From contig OZ241182.1 of NCBI GenBank assembly GCA_965199595.1, positions 2,170,001 through 2,234,000 of the forward strand: a DNA stretch of 64,000 nt, given 5' to 3'. This DNA comes from JBBROS01 sp965199595. GTDB taxonomy: Bacteria > Pseudomonadota > Alphaproteobacteria > Acetobacterales > Acetobacteraceae. A model generated the notes under the pieces. That model had not been told where the DNA came from. It made no database searches and saw nothing but the letters and a program-made list of their open reading frames with translations. A program made the translations under genes and the position numbers. Below, in pieces: positions 52,313 through 60,376 of the stretch; position 1 is the first letter of the stretch; each line of letters starts with the position of its first letter.

Positions 52313-53278
52313 ATGTTCCCAGCCACACGCCTCCGCCGCCTCCGCCGCACCGCACCGCTGCGCGCCCTGCTGCGGGAGAACCGGGTCACGCCCGAAGACC
52401 TCATCCTGCCGCTCTTCGTGGAGGAGGACGTGGACGAGGCCGTGCCCATCGCCTCCATGCCCGGCGTCTCCCGCATCCCGGAACGGCACCTGGTGCGTGA
52501 GATCGAGGCCATCGCCCGGGACGGCGTGCGCGCCGTGATGCTGTTCGGCATCAGCCACCACAAGGACGCCGCCGGGCTGGACACCCTCGACCCGAAGGGG
52601 CTGGTGGCGCGCATGACCCGCATCGCCAAGGCGGCGGCGCCGGAGCTGGTGGTCATCACCGACAACTGCTTTTGCGAATACACCGACCACGGCCATTGCG
52701 GCGTGGTGGCGCACGGCCAGGTCGACAACGACCGCACCCTGGAGAACCTGGTCCGGCAATGCATCGTCGCCGCCGAAGCCGGGGCGGACCTGGTCGCCCC
52801 CTCCGCGATGATGGATGGCCAGGTAGCCGCCATTCGCCGCGGGCTGGACGCGGCCGGGCACACGGACATGCCGATCATGTCCTACTCCAGCAAGTTCGCC
52901 AGCGCCTTCTACGGCCCGTTCCGCGCCGCCGCCGGCTGCGACCTGCACGGCGACCGCATGGCCTACCAGATGGACCCGGCCAATGGCCGCGAAGCCCTGC
53001 GCGAAAGCGCGCTGGACGAGGCCGAAGGCGCCGACCTGCTGATGGTCAAGCCCGGTCTGCCCTACCTGGACGTGCTGGCCCGTATCCGGGACCGCACGGA
53101 TCTACCCTTGGCGGTGTACCAGGTGAGCGGCGAGTACGCGATGATCAGGTTCGCCGCCCTGGCGGGAGCCATCGACGAACAGCGGGTGGTGCACGAGACC
53201 TTGGGCGCGTTCAAGCGGGCCGGAGCCGACCTGATTCTAAGCTACTTCGCGCGGCAGGCAATCAAGGACGGGCTGTAG
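52313..53278 (+). CDS. hemB: Delta-aminolevulinic acid dehydratase (porphobilinogen synthase)
   Basis: A 321-residue HemB that condenses two 5-aminolevulinate molecules into porphobilinogen for haem and cobalamin synthesis. The metal loop is DNCFCEYTDHGHCG (about residues 117-130) with all three cysteines (C119, C121, C129) of the zinc-dependent form. Schiff-base lysines lie in SYSSKFASAFYGPF and LMVKPGLPYLD. APSAMMDGQVAAIR is the conserved mid-region. Several alphaproteobacterial HemB proteins have aspartates in place of these cysteines, so this one is the less expected type. Its 3' end overlaps a decayed gene on the other strand by 37 bp. Confidence 0.96.
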   Translation: MFPATRLRRLRRTAPLRALLRENRVTPEDLILPLFVEEDVDEAVPIASMPGVSRIPERHLVREIEAIARDGVRAVMLFGISHHKDAAGLDTLDPKGLVARMTRIAKAAAPELVVITDNCFCEYTDHGHCGVVAHGQVDNDRTLENLVRQCIVAAEAGADLVAPSAMMDGQVAAIRRGLDAAGHTDMPIMSYSSKFASAFYGPFRAAAGCDLHGDRMAYQMDPANGREALRESALDEAEGADLLMVKPGLPYLDVLARIRDRTDLPLAVYQVSGEYAMIRFAALAGAIDEQRVVHETLGAFKRAGADLILSYFARQAIKDGL

Positions 53279-53551
53279 CGCATGAACTTGTAATTGTCGG
53301 GTATACCGAGGCAGATCACCCGCTTCCCGTTCAAGGACGCGCGAAACCGCTTCTGCAGCCTGGCCCGGTGTGTCCGCTCCATCACCACGATCACATCCGC
53401 CCAGGACACCAGCTCCGCGGTCAGGCAGTTGTCGGCGCCGTTGTTCGTCCCGGCAGAGGCGACCTCAAGGTCCGGCCTCGATGAGAACACCGCCTCGGCC
53501 GTCGGGCTGCGAAGCCGTCTGGCTGCACACGAACAGGACCGTCTTCAACAC
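53242..53551 (-). pseudogene. Low-molecular-weight protein tyrosine phosphatase family gene, frameshifted and 3'-truncated
   Basis: From a GTG at 53551 (or TTG 53548, overlapping the Hsp70 stop) the first codons read LKTVLFVCSQ, an LMW-PTP-like start. At about 53519 the frame breaks; the next frame reads RLRSPTAEAVFSSRPDLEVA, then SAGTNNGADNCLTAELVSWA, and IVVMERTHRARLQKRF, ending CLGIPDNYKFM before unrelated residues that run into hemB. A two-base loss after SQ explains the shift, and roughly ten to fifteen expected C-terminal residues are missing. The fragment from 53490 could be translated alone but would lack the phosphate loop. Confidence 0.78.
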
Positions 53552-54807
53552 GACACCGCCTTGGTTCCACGCCGCTCCTGCCGCGCCGCGCCAATCGAGA
53601 CCAGCCCCTCCGCCACGGACACGAACTCCCCGCCGCCCGAGACCCGCATGGCCCCGAACCGCGTCTCGAACAGCCGCCGGACCGCGGGCACGAAGGCGGT
53701 GCCGCCGGTCAGGAACACCCGGTCCACCGCCCTGGCTGGCAACCCGGCCTCCTCCAGCACCCGGTCCACGCACCTGGAAAGCTGCGCCAGCTCCGGCGCG
53801 ATCCAGGCCTCGAAGTCGCCCCGCGCCACCACGGTGTCGATCGCCACGGCCCCGGTCTCGAACACCAGCCGCGCCTCCTCGGCCAAGGACAGCGCCGCCT
53901 TCACGCCTGATACAGCCTGATACAGCCGATATCCCTGCTCCTCCTCGATCAGGCTGATCAGCCCGTGCAGCTGTTCCGGCCGGGCACTGGTGCGCGCCAC
54001 CGCCGCGATGTCGCGCAGCGTGCGCGGCGTCCGCATCATCGAGAGCCGGTGCCACCGCGCCAGCCCGGCATAGTATTCCGCCGGAATCGGCATGTCGCTC
54101 TGCATCACCTTGTAGGTGCTGCCCTTGCCCAGCGCCGGGGAGACCACGCGGTCGATGATACGGTAGTCCAGGCTGTCACCCGCCACGCCCACGCCGACCG
54201 TGGCCAGTGGCGTCACCGGGCGTTCGGCCCCGGGATCGTAGCGCAGCAGCGAGAAGTCGCTGGTGCCGCCGCCGAAATCGCCGATCAGCAGAGTGGCCGG
54301 GCCGTCGAGGGAGCGGGTGAAGCCGTAGCCTGCGGCCTCCGGCTCGAACGCGACCTCAACCTCGCCCAGCCCGGCCTCTCGGAAGGATTGCCGCAACCGG
54401 GCCTCGCCCAGGGTGTCGTCCGCCAGTTCGCCGGCGAAGCGCACCGGCCGGCCGGCCACGATGCGGGCCTCCGACACGTCGGTTCCGGCCAGCAGGGCGC
54501 GCAGGAACGTCGCAACCAGCGCCTCCAGCGTGAAAGGCCGGCCATGCACCAGGGTCTGGGTGAAGCTGCTTTGCGCCAGGTAGGTCTTCATCGACATGAT
54601 CAGCCGGCTGTCCATGGGATCATCGACATAGGCCTCCACCGCCGACGGCCCGGCGGCGTGACGCAGCGCGTTGTTCTCCAGCCAGAAGCACAGCACGGTG
54701 CGGAACGCGTCATGTCGCCCGAAGCGGACCGTGCTGATGGTGCTGTCCGGCTGCTGGATGGCGACGACCGAGTTGGTTGTCCCGAAGTCGATCCCGATCA
54801 ACGGCAC
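53545..54807 (-). CDS. Hsp70 family protein, YegD-like
   Basis: A 420-residue actin-fold ATPase equal to the nucleotide-binding half of DnaK, without a substrate-binding domain. MPLIGIDFGTTNSVVAIQQP is phosphate loop 1; LLIGDFGGGTSDFSLLRYDP (about residues 191-210) is phosphate loop 2; and RVFLTGGTAFVPAVRRLFE (about 363-381) is the adenosine motif. This domain set matches YegD-type stand-alone Hsp70 relatives. Client and role are unknown. It is followed, with a small overlap, by the broken phosphatase gene. Confidence 0.9.
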   Translation of the reverse strand: MPLIGIDFGTTNSVVAIQQPDSTISTVRFGRHDAFRTVLCFWLENNALRHAAGPSAVEAYVDDPMDSRLIMSMKTYLAQSSFTQTLVHGRPFTLEALVATFLRALLAGTDVSEARIVAGRPVRFAGELADDTLGEARLRQSFREAGLGEVEVAFEPEAAGYGFTRSLDGPATLLIGDFGGGTSDFSLLRYDPGAERPVTPLATVGVGVAGDSLDYRIIDRVVSPALGKGSTYKVMQSDMPIPAEYYAGLARWHRLSMMRTPRTLRDIAAVARTSARPEQLHGLISLIEEEQGYRLYQAVSGVKAALSLAEEARLVFETGAVAIDTVVARGDFEAWIAPELAQLSRCVDRVLEEAGLPARAVDRVFLTGGTAFVPAVRRLFETRFGAMRVSGGGEFVSVAEGLVSIGAARQERRGTKAVSC

Positions 54808-54956
54808 GACGCAGCGCCCCTGTCTGAGCAGCCTGGCTTGTAGAAGGTCATCTCAGCCGCGACCATTTCTGTCACAGATTGGCCGGCAGCAAACCCGTTG
54901 TTCAAGCATGCGTTATCGGCGTCTCGTATCCTGAGGAAGACTGGCAATCTCTGACA

Positions 54957-54969
54957 CAACAAGTTGTTG
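54957..54969. promoter_or_regulatory. Perfect 13-bp palindrome in the Hsp70/PEP-CTERM divergent region
   Basis: CAACAAGTTGTTG is a perfect inverted repeat around a central G. It lies about 100 bp before the PEP-CTERM gene in a 263-bp, comparatively AT-rich divergent spacer (54808-55070) that otherwise shows no gene. It could be an operator, but no regulator is known to match it. Confidence 0.3.
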
Positions 54970-55070
54970 CGAAACATACCGCCGAAGCAGTAATTATTCG
55001 TTAACAGACCTGTGCGAAGGTTCCGCAGCCATTGCGGGTTGCAGGCGCAAATAGCGAATGAGGTTCGAAC

Positions 55071-55904
55071 ATGGTGGTGAAGCGGCTCCTGTCCTGGTCC
55101 TCGACGTTACTCGTGCAGCCGGTCGCAGTCGCCGGGCTGCTTGTCGCCATTTCCAGCCCGGCCTTCGCCGCCGCTGAACTGCTGACGAACGGCAACTTCG
55201 ACACCTACACGGTGAACGGCGCCCCCTCCACCACCTCCTACATCGTGACGGGCGGTGCCACGAGCGGCAACGGCGGTGCGGCGCTTACGGGATGGTCGAA
55301 CACCGCCTACAGCTTCGTCTTCCAGCCAAACACCGCCTCGTCCACAGGCGCGGTCGTGTCTCCTGGCACGAACCTCTATCTATGGGGCCCGGATGGCGGG
55401 ACCAGTTCGGCCGCCTACAGCAACAACGGCTTCACCACCAGCCCGACCGGCGGCGCGCTCCTCGCGCAGGATGGCGCCTATCAGCAGGGTTACATCGGCC
55501 AGACCGTGAACAACCTGGTGGTCGGCAAGGCGTACCAGCTGTCCTTCTACTGGGCTGCGGCCCAGCAGGCGGGCTTTACCGGCAACACGACCGAGGCCTG
55601 GACGGTTTACTGGGCCGATGCCGGCTTCAACGTTGTCAACGCCGTGACCACGCCGACGGCCACCACCCCGTCCAAGGGCTTCTCGCCCTGGCGCCAGCAG
55701 ATCTACCAGTTTGTCGCCACCACGACGACGATGTCGGTCGCCTTCATGGCCTCCGGTGCGCCGGGCGGCACACCGCCGTTCTCGCTGCTGGACGGCGTCT
55801 CGCTCACCGCTGCCCCCGAGCCTGCCACCTGGGCCATTCTGGCGGCAGGGCTGGTCGGCTGCACGGCGTTCGGCTATCGCCGGCGTGCTCGTCGCCTGGC
55901 GTAA
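55071..55904 (+). CDS. PEP-CTERM sorting domain protein
   Basis: A 277-residue exported protein. The signal peptide spans about residues 1-34 (ending SSPAFAAAE). The mature domain begins ELLTNGNFDTYTVNG and is Gly/Thr/Ser/Asn-rich beta sequence, like carbohydrate-binding jelly-roll domains. The C-terminus is a textbook PEP-CTERM tail: APEPATWAILAAGLVG, then a basic end RRRARRLA. Such proteins are cut and anchored by an exosortase and often accompany exopolysaccharide production. No exosortase gene is in the window. Monocistronic, with its own terminator. Confidence 0.9.
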   Translation: MVVKRLLSWSSTLLVQPVAVAGLLVAISSPAFAAAELLTNGNFDTYTVNGAPSTTSYIVTGGATSGNGGAALTGWSNTAYSFVFQPNTASSTGAVVSPGTNLYLWGPDGGTSSAAYSNNGFTTSPTGGALLAQDGAYQQGYIGQTVNNLVVGKAYQLSFYWAAAQQAGFTGNTTEAWTVYWADAGFNVVNAVTTPTATTPSKGFSPWRQQIYQFVATTTTMSVAFMASGAPGGTPPFSLLDGVSLTAAPEPATWAILAAGLVGCTAFGYRRRARRLA

Positions 55905-55935
55905 GCCCGGGCGCATCGCGGCCTGAACACGAAAG

Positions 55936-55961
55936 AGGTGCCCATCCAGGGGCACCTTTTT
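55936..55961 (+). terminator. Rho-independent terminator after the PEP-CTERM gene
   Basis: An 8-bp perfect stem (AGGTGCCC at 55936-55943 with GGGCACCT at 55950-55957), a 6-nt loop and a run of five T ending at 55961. It is 32 bp beyond the stop codon and separates this gene from the convergent tRNA-Met. Confidence 0.85.
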
Positions 55962-55984
55962 CACAGTGAAGATTAAAGGAAAGC

Positions 55985-56059
55985 TGGTAGCAGCGGAGGG
56001 ATTTGAACCCCCGACCAAGAGATTATGATTCTCCTGCTCTACCACTGAGCTACGCTGCC
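55985..56059 (-). tRNA. tRNA-Met (elongator, anticodon CAT)
   Basis: The complement folds as a full tRNA: acceptor GGCAGCG/CGCTGCT, D-arm GCTC...GAGC, anticodon stem GGAGA/TCTCT with loop ATCATAA (anticodon CAT), T-arm GGGGGTTCAAATCCCTC and encoded CCA at 55987-55985. The G1-T72 wobble pair rather than a mismatch, and the AATCATAAT context, favour elongator Met over initiator or Ile2. Confidence 0.92.
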
Positions 56060-56091
56060 AAACCTCCAGACCGGACCCGGTCCGGGCCGGC

Positions 56092-56120
56092 GATATGCCC
56101 CGTTACCGGACCTACGTCAA
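56092..56120 (-). promoter_or_regulatory. Probable promoter of tRNA-Met
   Basis: On the minus strand TTGACG (56120-56115) and CATATC (56097-56092) are exactly 17 bp apart. Transcription would begin about 25 bp before the tRNA. The -35 overlaps the last codons of mnmA, so the tRNA has its own promoter even though mnmA reads toward it. Confidence 0.6.
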
Positions 56121-57184
56121 TCCGGTCCAGACGATGCGATGAACCCGCCGCCCAGCACGCGCGACCCCGCATACATCACGCAGGCCTGACCCGGCGCTGC
56201 CAGGGCCGCGTTGTCGAGCAAAACCAGCGCGCCGCTGCCCTGCGGCGTCACCAGAGCCCCATGTGGCGCCTCACGCGCACGCAGCTTCACCTCACACCGG
56301 AGATTGGCGGGCTCCACCAGCCAGTTCATGTCGCGCAAGCGCACCTGGTGGAACCCGCTGCCTTTTGCGCCAACGATCACCCTCCGGCTGCGCGCCTCCA
56401 CCCTCAGCACCGCCTGGCGCACGCCCGAGTCGAAGCTGGCATCACCGAGGCCACGGCCTTGCCCGACTGTGAAGCCGGCGATCCCGGAATGCGACCCCAG
56501 CACCCTGCCATCCCGGGACACGATCTCCCCACCAGCCGCCGAATCAGGTCGCAACGCCGTCACCAGCGCCGCGTGACGCCCATCCGGCACGAAGCAAAGG
56601 TCCTGGCTATCGGGCTTTTCGGCCACCGCCAGGCCGAGCCGTGTCGCCTCGGCGCGCACCGCCGCCTTGTCCGGCATCGCGCCCAGTGGGAACCGTGTGT
56701 AGGCCAGCTGCTCCGGGGTGGTGGCGAACAGGAACCAGCTCTGGTCCCGGGCCGGGTCACGGGCGCGGTGCAGCTCGGGCCCGTCGGCGGCCTCAATCCG
56801 GCGCACATAATGACCCGTCGCCATCGCTTCGGCGCCAAGCTCCCGGGCCAGGCCGAGCAGGTCAGTGAACTTCACGCTCATGTTGCAGCGGACGCAGGGT
56901 ATCGGAGTCTCCCCCGCCGCATAGCTGTCCGCAAACTCCTGGATCACGGCGCTGCGGAACCGTGCCTCCCGGTCGATCACGTAATGCGCGATGCCCAGCC
57001 GCTCCGCCACATCCCGCGCGTCATGGATGTCCTGCCCGGCGCAGCACGCACCCTTGCGGCCGGCGGCGGCGCCCGTGTCATACAGTTGCAGCGTGACGCC
57101 GATCACCTCGTGACCCTGCTCCGCCAGCAGCCCGGCCACCACGCTGCTATCGACGCCGCCGGACATCGCGGCGACGATGCGCAT
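56117..57184 (-). CDS. mnmA: tRNA-specific 2-thiouridylase MnmA
   Basis: A 355-residue enzyme that thiolates uridine 34 of Lys, Glu and Gln tRNAs. The PP-loop is MSGGVDSSVVAGLL at the N-terminus; the two catalytic cysteines are in CVRCNMSVKF (about residues 97-106) and SQDLCFVPDG; GHYVRRI follows the first. The sulfur comes from a cysteine desulfurase, and iscS is encoded two genes upstream with ferredoxin between, with 0-1 bp gaps, so the three are clearly one operon. Confidence 0.96.
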   Translation of the reverse strand: MRIVAAMSGGVDSSVVAGLLAEQGHEVIGVTLQLYDTGAAAGRKGACCAGQDIHDARDVAERLGIAHYVIDREARFRSAVIQEFADSYAAGETPIPCVRCNMSVKFTDLLGLARELGAEAMATGHYVRRIEAADGPELHRARDPARDQSWFLFATTPEQLAYTRFPLGAMPDKAAVRAEATRLGLAVAEKPDSQDLCFVPDGRHAALVTALRPDSAAGGEIVSRDGRVLGSHSGIAGFTVGQGRGLGDASFDSGVRQAVLRVEARSRRVIVGAKGSGFHQVRLRDMNWLVEPANLRCEVKLRAREAPHGALVTPQGSGALVLLDNAALAAPGQACVMYAGSRVLGGGFIASSGPD

Positions 57185-57185
57185 G

Positions 57186-57515
57186 TCAGTCGCTCGCGTT
57201 GCGGGTGGCGGCCGGCAGCTTCACCACCAGACCATCGAGCTGGTTGGTCATCACGATCTGACAGCCCAGGCGGCTGGTCTGCTCCAGGCCGAAGGCGAGG
57301 TCGAGCATGTCCTCCTCATCCTCGGTCGGCTTGACCAGCTTGGGGAACCAGGCCGCGTCGATCACCACATGGCAGGTCGAGCACGCCAGCGAGCCCTCGC
57401 AGGCCCCCTCGATATCGACGCCATGCTTGTGCGCGATCTCCAGCACACTCAATCCGAGCGGCGCGTCCACTTCGCGGGCTGCACCGTTTCGCTCGATGAA
57501 GGTCATCTTGGGCAT
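57186..57515 (-). CDS. fdx: 2Fe-2S ferredoxin (Isc type)
   Basis: A 109-residue adrenodoxin-type ferredoxin. Cluster ligands are C39, C45, C48 and C85 (ACEGSLACSTCHV and GCQIVMT), the C-x5-C-x2-C...C spacing of Isc ferredoxins. It donates electrons for Fe-S cluster assembly. It is flanked by iscS (no gap) and mnmA (1 bp gap). Confidence 0.95.
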   Translation of the reverse strand: MPKMTFIERNGAAREVDAPLGLSVLEIAHKHGVDIEGACEGSLACSTCHVVIDAAWFPKLVKPTEDEEDMLDLAFGLEQTSRLGCQIVMTNQLDGLVVKLPAATRNASD

Positions 57516-58673
57516 CTAGGCCTCGATCGTTTCCAGAGCCGCCTGCCCCAACCGGGCGGCGGCGAAATCCACATCGGCCGCGGACGTAAAGCGTCCCAGC
57601 CCCAGACGCAAGGTACGCCCGGCCGCCGCGTCATCCAGCCCCATGGCGCGCAGCACATAGCTGGGCTCCACCGCCGCCGAGCTGCAGGCCGACCCGGTGG
57701 AAACGCACAGCTCCGGCACCGCCCGCATCAGCGCGGCCGCCGCACGCGGAAAGGTCAGGTTGAGGTTGCCGGCGATCCGCCGCTCCCAGTCCCCATTCAC
57801 CACCACTGCCGGCACCGCGTTCCGCAGCCCAGCCAGCAACCGGCCGCGCAGTTCCGCAAGCCGCCCCGCCTCCTCCGCCATCTCCGCCGCCGCCAGCGTG
57901 CAGGCGACGCCCAGACCCACGATCAGCGGAACGGGCAAGGTGCCGCTGCGCAACCCGCGCTCCTGCCCGCCGCCTGAGAACAACGGCGCCAGGCGCACCC
58001 GCGGCCGGCGCCGCACATACAGCGCGCCCACGCCCTTCGGCGCATAGAGCTTGTGGCCGCTGAGGCTCAGCAGGTCGATACCCTGCCGCACGTCGATCGG
58101 GATCTTGCCCACACCCTGCGCCGCATCAGTGTGGAACAGCGCGCCCGCCGCCCGCGCCAGCCCGGCGAGCAGCGGCAGGTCCTGCACCACGCCGGTCTCG
58201 TTGTTCACCGCCATGATGCTCACCAGCAGCGTGGGCGTTTCCAGCGCCGCCTGCAGCACCGCCGGGTCAAGCAGGCCATCGGGCTGCACCGGCAGCACGA
58301 CGGGCTCGAACCCCTCCGCCGCCAGGTCCGCCACGCTCTCCAGCACGCATTTATGCTCGGTCGCCACCGTGATGACGCGGCGCCGCGCCTCGCCCTGCTG
58401 CGCCGCGAACCGTGCCGCGCCCTTGATCGCGATGTTGTTCGACTCGGTGGCGCCCGAGGTCAGCACGATTTCCCGCGCCTCCGCCCCGATCAGGCTGGCG
58501 ATCGCCGCCCGGGCCGCCTCCACCGCCGCCTCCGCCTCCTGACCCATCGTGTGCTCCGCGCTATGCGGGTTGCCGAAGCGCTCGGTGAACCAGGGCAGCA
58601 TGGCCTCCAGCACCCGTGGATCGCATGGCGTGGTGGCCTGGTTGTCCAGATAGATCGGGCGGTTCGGGCGCAT
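57516..58673 (-). CDS. iscS: Cysteine desulfurase IscS-like
   Basis: A 385-residue class V aminotransferase-fold PLP enzyme that removes sulfur from cysteine. YLDNQATTPCDPRVLEAML is the N-terminus; TSGATESNNIAIKG and ATEHKCVLE precede the PLP lysine in LSLSGHKLYAPKGVGALY; and CVSTGSACSSAAVEPSYVL (about residues 330-348) carries the mobile catalytic cysteine. The ATG at 58673 starts the conserved MRPNRPIYLDN. It heads iscS-fdx-mnmA. Scaffold genes (iscU, iscA, suf) are not in the window, so its sulfur acceptors may include MnmA and an Fe-S system elsewhere. Confidence 0.93.
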   Translation of the reverse strand: MRPNRPIYLDNQATTPCDPRVLEAMLPWFTERFGNPHSAEHTMGQEAEAAVEAARAAIASLIGAEAREIVLTSGATESNNIAIKGAARFAAQQGEARRRVITVATEHKCVLESVADLAAEGFEPVVLPVQPDGLLDPAVLQAALETPTLLVSIMAVNNETGVVQDLPLLAGLARAAGALFHTDAAQGVGKIPIDVRQGIDLLSLSGHKLYAPKGVGALYVRRRPRVRLAPLFSGGGQERGLRSGTLPVPLIVGLGVACTLAAAEMAEEAGRLAELRGRLLAGLRNAVPAVVVNGDWERRIAGNLNLTFPRAAAALMRAVPELCVSTGSACSSAAVEPSYVLRAMGLDDAAAGRTLRLGLGRFTSAADVDFAAARLGQAALETIEA

Positions 58674-58716
58674 GGCCGGGATATGGCGCGGCGGGCAGGA
58701 TGAAGTAAGAGGGAGC

Positions 58717-59313
58717 ATGCCCTTGCACATCGAGGACCAGGGAAGCGGCAATACCGTGACCATCGGCCGGGCGGAGCATGCGGCGCTGCGCGGCCGGATC
58801 GTGTTCACCGGGCACGGCGCCAACATCTCGATCGGCCCGGCCTGCCTCGACACCGGGCTGCGCATCGAGGCCGGCAGCGGCGTGCGGGTTACGATCGGGG
58901 CGGCGAACCACCTGGGCGGGCTGTTCATTCATGCGGCGGCCGGGTCGTCGGTGATCATCGGGGATCGCTGCGGATTCAACGGCCTGGTGCGCCTGCTGCT
59001 GCATGAACCAGCTTCCATCGTGATCGGCGATGACAGCCTGGTCTCATCCGACGTGGACATTACCGTCAGCGACATGCACCCGATCTTCGACGCCGCCAGC
59101 CGCAAGCGCATCAACCCGGCCGATGACGTGCGGATCGGCCGCCGCGTCTGGATCGGGCAGCGGGCGCTGATCCTGAAGGGCGCCACCATCGGCGAAGGCA
59201 GCGTGATCGGCGCCGCGGCCGTGGTCACTGGCGCCATCACCGCCCGCTGCGTCGCCGCGGGCAATCCGGCGCGTGTCATTCGCCGGGGCATCGCCTGGCA
59301 GATGGACCTCTAG
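58717..59313 (+). CDS. Left-handed beta-helix acyltransferase
   Basis: A 198-residue hexapeptide-repeat protein. Repeats such as VTIGRAEHAAL, ISIGPACLDTG, VIIGDRCGFNG and IVIGDDSLVSSDVDI run through the first two thirds. The C-terminal VRIGRRVWIGQRALILKGAT, then IGEGSVIGAAAVVTG and AGNPARVIRRG, are typical of sugar O-acetyltransferases, with the H in SDMHPIFD a candidate catalytic base. Substrate unknown. ATG 58717 is preferred; 58672 is possible. It is an isolated plus-strand gene between two cysteine desulfurase genes on the minus strand. Confidence 0.85.
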   Translation: MPLHIEDQGSGNTVTIGRAEHAALRGRIVFTGHGANISIGPACLDTGLRIEAGSGVRVTIGAANHLGGLFIHAAAGSSVIIGDRCGFNGLVRLLLHEPASIVIGDDSLVSSDVDITVSDMHPIFDAASRKRINPADDVRIGRRVWIGQRALILKGATIGEGSVIGAAAVVTGAITARCVAAGNPARVIRRGIAWQMDL

Positions 59314-60374
59314 GCAGCGGCCCGGCGCAACCGGCCTACCATGTCGCCATAGGCCACCCGGAACGCCTCGACATCCGCCCTGCTCGCATTCCAAGGCAGG
59401 CTGACCCGGATCGCCTGCTCCGCCAGTGCGCCACACCCCATGGCATTCAGGACATGGCTGCGCCCCACCTTGCCGCTGCTGCAGGCCGCCCCGGCACTCA
59501 CCTGCACGCCAGCCAGATCCAGCGCGATCACCTGCAGCTCCGCACCCACGCCAGGCAGGGCGGCGCAGACCGTGTTCGACAGGCGCGCCGCGCCGCCCAG
59601 CACCTGTGCCCCATGCCGCAGCACGATGGCCTCGATCTCGGTACGCATCGGCACCAGGTCCGGGCCGTCCAGACACGCGGCGGCCAGCCCGGCGATGGCC
59701 GGCAGCGCCGGTGTGCCGCCCCGCCGTCCCCGCTCCTGCCCGCCCCCCGGCAGCACCGCCGTGATCTCCCGTCCGGCAGCCAGCAGCAGGGCTCCGGCGC
59801 CGGCCACCCCGCCCATCTTGTGCCCGGAGACAGCGAGGCTGTCCGCACCGAGCGCCACCAGATCGACGCCCAGCCGCCCAGCCGCCTGCACCGCATCCAC
59901 GTGCAGCAAGGCCCCATACGCCCGGCAGATCGCCGACGCCTCGGCCACCGGCTGCACCGTCCCGGTCTCGTTGTTGGCCAGCATCAGGCACAGCAGAGCC
60001 GGGCCATCGCGCAACAGGGCCGGCAGGGCCGCGAGATCAACCACGCCCTCCCCGTCAACCGGCAGCACCGCAGCCCCCGGGGCCGCCGCGCGGATTGCAT
60101 CATGTTCCGTCGCGCCGATCACCAGGCGGCGGCCCCGCCCCAGCCCGGCGACCGCCAAGGCATCCGCCTCCGTTCCTCCCGAGGTGAACACCACCCCAGC
60201 CGGCAAAGCCCCGAACCGTGCCGCGACCCGGCGCCGCGCCGCCTCCAGCACCCCGCGCGCTCGCCGTCCAGCGGCATGGATGCTCGACGGGTTGCCCAAC
60301 CCCATTGCCGCCAGTGCAGCGGCCTGCGCTTCCGGCCGCAACGGCTCGGTGGCGTTCGCATCCAGATACGCCAT
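59310..60374 (-). CDS. Cysteine desulfurase family protein, NifS-like (second copy)
   Basis: A 354-residue PLP enzyme related to but clearly different from the IscS at 57.5-58.7 kb. YLDANATEPLRPEAQAAALA, FTSGGTEADALAVAG and ATEHDAI are standard; SLAVSGHKMGGVAGAGALLL carries the PLP lysine; and SAGAACSSGKVGRSHVLNAM holds the active cysteine in the short NifS-type loop. It is 2 bp downstream of cysE, so cysteine synthesis and desulfuration are encoded together. It overlaps the convergent acyltransferase gene by 4 bp. Confidence 0.9.
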   Translation of the reverse strand: MAYLDANATEPLRPEAQAAALAAMGLGNPSSIHAAGRRARGVLEAARRRVAARFGALPAGVVFTSGGTEADALAVAGLGRGRRLVIGATEHDAIRAAAPGAAVLPVDGEGVVDLAALPALLRDGPALLCLMLANNETGTVQPVAEASAICRAYGALLHVDAVQAAGRLGVDLVALGADSLAVSGHKMGGVAGAGALLLAAGREITAVLPGGGQERGRRGGTPALPAIAGLAAACLDGPDLVPMRTEIEAIVLRHGAQVLGGAARLSNTVCAALPGVGAELQVIALDLAGVQVSAGAACSSGKVGRSHVLNAMGCGALAEQAIRVSLPWNASRADVEAFRVAYGDMVGRLRRAAA

Positions 60375-60376
60375 GA

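Noticed and set aside
55985..56059. tRNA-Ile2 (CAT anticodon, lysidine-modified)
   Set aside because: The stem and loop context resembles elongator tRNA-Met; tilS cannot be checked here, but Met is the better fit.
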